DNA of 64,000 nucleotides from NCBI GenBank assembly GCA_002989075.1, contig PSQN01000003.1:2732340-2796339 (forward strand), given 5' to 3'. Positions 58,627-64,000 of this stretch are shown here, piece by piece. Under the pieces are notes generated by a model. It saw nothing but the letters and a program-made list of their open reading frames with translations, was not told where the DNA came from and searched no databases. Positions within the stretch are counted from its first letter, which is position 1; every line of letters starts with the position of its first letter. The DNA is from Arthonia radiata. Taxonomy: Eukaryota > Ascomycota > Arthoniomycetes > Arthoniales > Arthoniaceae. A program made the position numbers and the translations under genes.

Positions 58627-58867
58627 GTTATCTAGCTTCTATTAAAAGAATAGATATCTAGTAAGTTCTATACAGACCGCTAGACTTAAATATATAAGCT
58701 AGGATCTCTTTAGATAATTTTAGCTAATAAGACAGATAATATAACAATAGCTTCTCCTTGCTACTAAGTATTATATCTATACTAAGTCTAAGTATTGTAC
58801 TAGTCTTAAGCTGGTCTAGTCTTTCTACTCTTTATAGTAGTATTCTTCTTCTTTCCTGTACCTTTAT
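58627..58867. other. Unassigned segment between E1 and E4 (right part)
   Basis: About 240 bp that match none of the four retroelements. See 43075-43321 for its likely partner. Confidence 0.5.
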
Positions 58868-59612
58868 AATAGTAGATTCTTAGAAGACGGTAGCTTAGTA
58901 ATAAAGTTTAGTAAAACTATATACTATAGTCTTTTAAGTATCTTTAGTAGTTATAGTTTACTATAAAATAAATACTTTAAGTACTTTATTTTTATATAAA
59001 TATTATATTCTTAGATATAATTTTTAATATAGTGTCGGATTCTTGAGATATAATAAGTTCTTATAATCTTTTTAATAGTATTATTAATATTTTTATTATC
59101 TTTTATTAAAATATTATAAAAGCTACTAATAATGTATTAAATTAGATTTCTTAAAATATAGAATTTTTTTTAAAATTTATAGTAGTCTTTATTGTTTTTT
59201 GTTAGTCTTAAGTATTGTTTTTAGTTTTCTTAATATATTTCTAGATTATTTAGAATATCTAGAATTTGGCTGTTTAGTTTAATAATAAATTTAGTAATTA
59301 TAGCTAATTAGTTGTATCTAATCTTATTGTTATATTTTTAAAATATTATATGCTTAATATGTTCCTTATTATTAAGATAGTTTAGTTGTTAGCTAAGAGT
59401 ATCTACTTTATTGTTCTTAAATCCTTTTTAATAAGTAATAATAAAGTTATATAAAACTATAGTTTCTAATTATTAAACTTATCTTTAGTTAAGTTTCTTT
59501 ATTATAGTAAAGTAAGTTAAATTCTTATAGTTTATATATATTATAATTATATAGTTTACTTCTTTTAAGTAAGCTCGCTATATTTTAAATACTATTATAA
59601 TAGTTAAAAGCT
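58868..59612 (-). mobile_element. E4, right part (fossil)
   Basis: Minus-strand match to the E1 integrase N-terminal and RNase H regions (equivalent to about 48420 down to 47690 of E1). It takes up where the left part of E4 stops, so E4 was once continuous. It ends abruptly near 59612 in unrelated sequence, and its RT, gag and other LTR are missing. Confidence 0.78.
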
Positions 59613-60140
59613 CTATCTTTATTAGCTCTGGGGTTAGAGTTCTATGCAGCGTAGAGAGAAATAAGGCGGAGTTATAGTATTATTTGCACGCTAATTGGTC
59701 GTACGCTAGGGCGCCGGCTTAGCAGACCTTATTAAATTCTCCTGCCTCTAAGTAACATACTAAATAGACCTCTCTAGTAGACGTTATTTAAGCTTAAATT
59801 AATATAAACAATATTGTATACTATACGCAATATATTACTTAAATATTAGCTCTCGATACTTATATATAGCTTAAATACAGAGTAAATACTATCTGTACGG
59901 TACTAGTATACTAAGAGTTACGCTCTTATTTAAGCGCTAATTAGCTAATTTAATCCGCTGCACGCACCGCAATTTGTATATAAGCAACGAACAACAATAT
60001 AAATTTATTTAGTAAATAGATAAAGAGCACGCTTAAGTAAATCTAACGTATTGCTTCTCTTACTAAAGCTTAAATACTAAGCTTAATTAAATAGCTGTAG
60101 TATAGAAAAAAGATAGTTTAGAGCGCTACTAGTATACTAA
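59613..60140. other. Unassigned AT-rich segment between E4 and E3
   Basis: Some 530 bp with GC-richer islands (59620-59745 and 59960-59985) that match no other part of the window. It has no coding frame. It could be a further repeat or the remains of the DNA into which E3 was inserted. Confidence 0.5.
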
Positions 60141-60336
60141 TGTAATCTAGGTATAGAGCAGAGAGCAGTTAGCTAGCAAAAAGGGTCTAAATAGGCCCTA
60201 CTAGTATTCAAGCTAATTATTAAGGAGACTAGAAAGGGATACGTCTACTAGAGAGAAGATATTCTCCTAGAATTATAGTCTTTCTAAATAGACAACATTC
60301 TATTTTAATTCGCTATCGGGACGTTTATGTATTACA
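60141..60336 (-). repeat. 3' LTR of E3
   Basis: 196 bp with TGTAAT..ATTACA ends, near-identical to both E2 LTRs. Confidence 0.92.
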
Positions 60337-60945
60337 ACTATCTTCCTCCTTAAGAAGGATCGCCCTCGATCCGGATACAATCCGCTATTTCTATCGTATC
60401 TTTTATTTATTGTCTTATATAAAGCAATAACCTTGTTAAAAACCTGCTAACTTATATTTATGTTTAGTCGGAAAAAGAGTAATGTTGCTTACTGTTATCT
60501 TATACGTCGTTTAGTGCTAGTTTTCTATAGTACTAAGTTATAGTACTAAGCTTTACTTTTAATTTAAAGCTTCCGAGCCTAAGTTATAAGCTTGGTAGTA
60601 AGATTATATATTATTTTTACTTAATTTTACGTTCTTTTATATACTCTTATATACGCTTTTACCAATTGATTGCCCCTATAGATAGTAACAACCTACGTAA
60701 ATAGGCTTCTTTACTTCTATATTAGTATCTATAGACAGAAGCTTTATTATTAGTACCTAACAATAGGTATAAAACAAGACTCTTGTTCTTTTAAACTTTC
60801 TCTTTCTTTCTTTAACATTATTATACTCTTCTACTTAGCCTACAAGCTTCTCTTCTCTAGTAGGCCTTCTCTTCTCCTCTTAGATAATAAGTTTGTAGCT
60901 AATTTAATATTAAATTGCCTTTAATTCGCCTTTATAATCTTTACT

Positions 60946-61227
60946 ATGTCGGGTTTCAACCTTATTAACAAACCCGCTGCTAGAACAAGCTCTTCTAAAG
61001 CGCCAACTCGCTGCTTAACTTGCAGCATTAAGAACTCTAAAGCTACCGTTAATTTTAAAGCTCTTCTTTATAACGCCCGCAAAAAGAAAGCTTCTAAGGT
61101 TACTTTACTAATTTCTAAATTATCTGCGGCTTCTTCTAGTCTATACTCTCTTAAACTAGATAGCGTATCTTTAACTTTTATAACTTCTTATAAGTCTACT
61201 ATCTCTTATTACTTTATTTTAGTCTAA
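60946..61227 (+). other. Open frame antisense to E3, 93 codons
   Basis: Same length and closely similar sequence to 50408-50689 in E2 (MSGFNLINKPAARTSSSK.., ending TISYYFILV). That it is open in both copies in spite of heavy mutation around it is notable. Confidence 0.6.
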
Positions 61228-64000
61228 CTATTAGTATTTTAGCTTATTAAAAGCGTTATGTCTATAAAGACGACTTCAACGATAATAAGATTGTTTATTC
61301 TCTCTATTACTGCGATACTGCTTATAAGCTTAAGTCGTCTATAAAGTCTTGTCGGTTTATCTCCTCGAATCCCGCTTTTCGCGCTATATTTGCGTTAATT
61401 TAGCCTTAGCCAGAGGCTTACGTTCTAGTATACTATTATTGTATAAAGGCCTTGTTTAGCAATATAGCTGTATGTAGTAGTTCTTCTGTAAACTCCAATT
61501 TTAAGTATTATAAGGACTAGACCTACAAGTAGCTTAAGAAATAGTACATTAAGTATACTCGCTATACTAGTATTAAGAGGTTAGAAGATAAGTATAAGAT
61601 AGTAAGTCTAATACCTCTTCGTCTTAGATACTAATTAACTCTATATTAACGTATACTAGATCTCCGCTTAGTAGAGACGTATCTACAATCTTCTTGTATA
61701 CGTTAACTTCTTCTTAACCTTTAGCGAGAACGTTTAGAATAATAAAGAGTCTTTCTACAACAACTATCTTACTCTACTTTATACTTTTTACGTTTAGCTA
61801 TAGGCCTAGTAGCGCGGTCTAGGCACTAAGTCGGTTGAGTAGGCCAATACTAACGATTTTAAGTATATTAAGGCGCTACGCTAGAGCTTTAATTCTAGTA
61901 TAGAGTTGTACGGCCCTTAGCCGCCTATAAATAAGACCTCTTATAAGCTAGCTTTAGTAAATCTAGTTAATTAGATTTAAAACTGTGTCGACGGTAGTTG
62001 CGGCTAGGTTAAGTAGTATTATACCGTCGATCCGTACTAACTTTAGCGCTAGTTTAGGTAGTCTTCTTGTAGTTTTCTACCTTTTATTCGGCTAGAGTTT
62101 TAGTCTGTATAAGTAGTTTTCCTTGGCCTATTAGAATAGTTCTATATTTTCTTTCTGTATAAGTTTTATTTTAGCTTTCTTATAGCTTAAGCTTTATAAT
62201 TATATATAAATAGTCTTAAAGTTTAATACTATACTAATTCTATATTCTAAACTATACTTAAGATAATCTACCTTCTTTTTAGCGTTATATTGTAGACTAA
62301 TTGCGTAGGCTTGTAGCCCTTTCTTATCTATATTGTCTAGTTTATCTTAGACGCTTGCCTCTCGGCTTAGCGTCTTTACGCTTCTTAAATTTCTTAAGGG
62401 CATTAGAGTCTTTAAAATATATCCGTAGCTCTATCGTATTATTTGCCTCCGACTACCCCTACTACTTAGTTTAATACTAGTCTTTATTCTTAACCTTAAA
62501 GTAGATTACCTTAACGAGCTATTCTTTATTACTATCGACTTTAATCGGACCAGGCGGTTCTATACCGAAGCGACGGCGATATAGCTCTAGTAAGGATATA
62601 TAGAAGATAGAGTAGATGCGGTAAAAGTCTAGTAGTGCTAGCTAGTAAGCTTATTTACTTACTTTCTTAAGAATTCTAAATAATTCTAAGCTTTAATCGT
62701 TAAGCTTCTTTATTAGTCTCTTTGTCTTAAGGTTCTTTAATAATAGCAGCACTAAGTTACCTACTACATAGTATTTTAGTATATACTTAGTGTTATACTA
62801 TTCTATCTATAGATACTAAGCTTTTTCTAGCTGCTGCTTTATTTCTTGTTAGCAGAGAAGGCGTTCTTCTATATACTTAACTACTATAAGATGTTCTAGC
62901 CTAAGCTACCTTTCTCCTTAATAAGAGGTGTCCTTACCGATAGAAAGGTTGTTTAGCTTAACTATAGTATAGTACCGATCTAACGGCGGTACCCTATCTA
63001 GTATATCTATAACGCGACCGAACGCATATTTAATCGGCAAAATTTTTGTTAATAAATAAACTTTTAAATTGTACGTAAAAGTAGCTTCTTTTAGATACTT
63101 ATATTAATTATCTTAATCCTAAGAGATATAGATACGTAGGTAGTTTTTAAGCTTCTGGTTCTAGCGCTTGGTTTAGCTATCAGTTTAAGAGTAAAATGCT
63201 GTACTCAACCTTCGTTTTACAGCTAAATACTAGTAAAGGGTACTCTAATATAAGCTAGTAAATATAGATTCTCTGTCAAACAAGAGGCTTCTCGAGAATT
63301 CTAACGTTTTTACCTAGTGTTTATAAAGTACTTTTACTAGCTCTATAGCATTTATAGTTTTACTAACTAGAATATAGGTTATAAACTTAGAGAAGCGGTT
63401 TATAACTATAAGAATTAAATTAACAATGTTCCCGTTCTTTAAAAGAATTATCGGTAGTTTAATAATAAAGTCTAAGAATAGGTCCTTAAAGAGACTAATT
63501 AGAACTAATATTGCCGCTATTTTGCTATATAGCTTATATCTCTTTATAGCTGTTTGTTAGTATATATTATATTTAGCAACAAAGTTCTTAATATACGTTA
63601 CTATCTTTTTCTACGTATATTTATATTTTAGAATTTTAAGAGTCTTCTTAATCTTAAAGTAGCTAATAAGCTTATTATTATAATTCCTGCTTATAATTTT
63701 AAGCTTTAACGTAGAGTATTCTAGTATCTAGATTTTACTATCTTAGCGCAACAACTTATAGCTATCGACTAACTATTTTATATACTTTAAAGACTTAGAG
63801 TTTAAGTTAGACCCTATTAGAGCATCTAAGTCGATTCGACTTGTACAGCGCTTTCTTATACCAGCTTAATAGCAATCTATTGCCGTTTTATTACTCTGCT
63901 AATTTTTAGTTCTAGCCAATAATTTTAACTCCGATACTTTCTACTTTATAAAGACGTTCCTCTACTAGACTTTAAGGATTAGAGTTATAAGACTCCGAGA

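Larger units (their letters stand above)
60141..64000 (-). mobile_element. E3: second copy of the E2 family, runs off the right edge (fossil)
   Basis: Begins with a 196-bp LTR (60141-60336) and follows E2 from 49668 to about 53460 in the same orientation, so it includes the 3' LTR, polypurine tract, antisense open frame, chromodomain and part of integrase. It carries about 60 bp more than E2 near 60880-60940. The five bases outside the LTR are ACTAA; the partner duplication would lie outside the window. Broken by many changes. Confidence 0.9.

Noticed and set aside
40440-64000. Subtelomere or centromere
   Set aside because: No telomere repeat arrays, no satellite, and no subtelomeric helicase are visible; nested retroelements alone do not show either.
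1-64000. tRNA, rRNA or CRISPR features
   Set aside because: I scanned for tRNA B-box-like sequence and regular spaced repeats and found nothing convincing; tRNAscan-SE would be decisive for tRNAs.

Overview
The window reads as genomic DNA of a filamentous ascomycete (Pezizomycotina; a Dothideomycete is my guess, from gene style rather than from a diagnostic marker). The genes are compact, with introns of about 45-110 bp that have GT..AG ends and CTGAC/CTAAC-like branch points. Several gene families are typical of this group: Vip1/Asp1, Her2/GatA, Kha1, Hpr1/THOC1, fungal amidoligase and PA-TM-RING proteins. The right-hand 23.5 kb has the TpA-rich, CpA/TpG-poor composition left by repeat-induced point mutation (RIP).

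Left part, about 1-26.8 kb (housekeeping). In order: a partial inositol pyrophosphate synthase (Vip1/PPIP5K, entering from the left edge); mitochondrial glutamyl-tRNA(Gln) amidotransferase subunit A; a secreted calcineurin-type phosphoesterase/5'-nucleotidase; a BTB protein; a disordered conserved protein; a PA-TM-RING-H2 ubiquitin ligase; a K+/H+ antiporter (Kha1); a protein of unknown function; THO complex subunit 1 (Hpr1); and a multi-exon putative amidoligase. Where introns exist I worked out the exon joins from splice signals and reading phase.

Middle part, about 26.8-40.4 kb (accessory). Genes are sparser and more lineage-specific: a small basic protein, a gamma-glutamylcyclotransferase-fold protein, two divergent coiled-coil proteins (348 aa and a nine-exon 787 aa protein with a central hydrophobic segment between long helical regions), a five-exon ricin-B-type lectin, and a 130 aa unknown. 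A clean 236-bp hAT-like MITE with a perfect 8-bp target duplication sits between the lectin and the 130 aa gene. It looks like the youngest mobile DNA in the window.

Right part, about 40.4-64 kb. This is an AT-rich, gene-free island of nested, degraded Ty3/Gypsy chromoviruses. An old minus-strand copy (E4) is split in two by a plus-strand element of the same family (E1, 43327-58621, TSD TATAG). E1 is itself split by a minus-strand element of a second family (E2, 49668-57614, TSD CTACT). A second copy of the E2 family (E3) starts at 60141 and runs off the right edge. All copies are broken fossils. Short flanks at 43075-43321, 58627-58867 and 59613-60140 are not explained by these elements.

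The most interesting leads are the divergent coiled-coil pair next to the lectin, the extra open stretches carried by both retroelement families (one antisense to pol), the MITE, and the readable insertion history of the AT-rich island.
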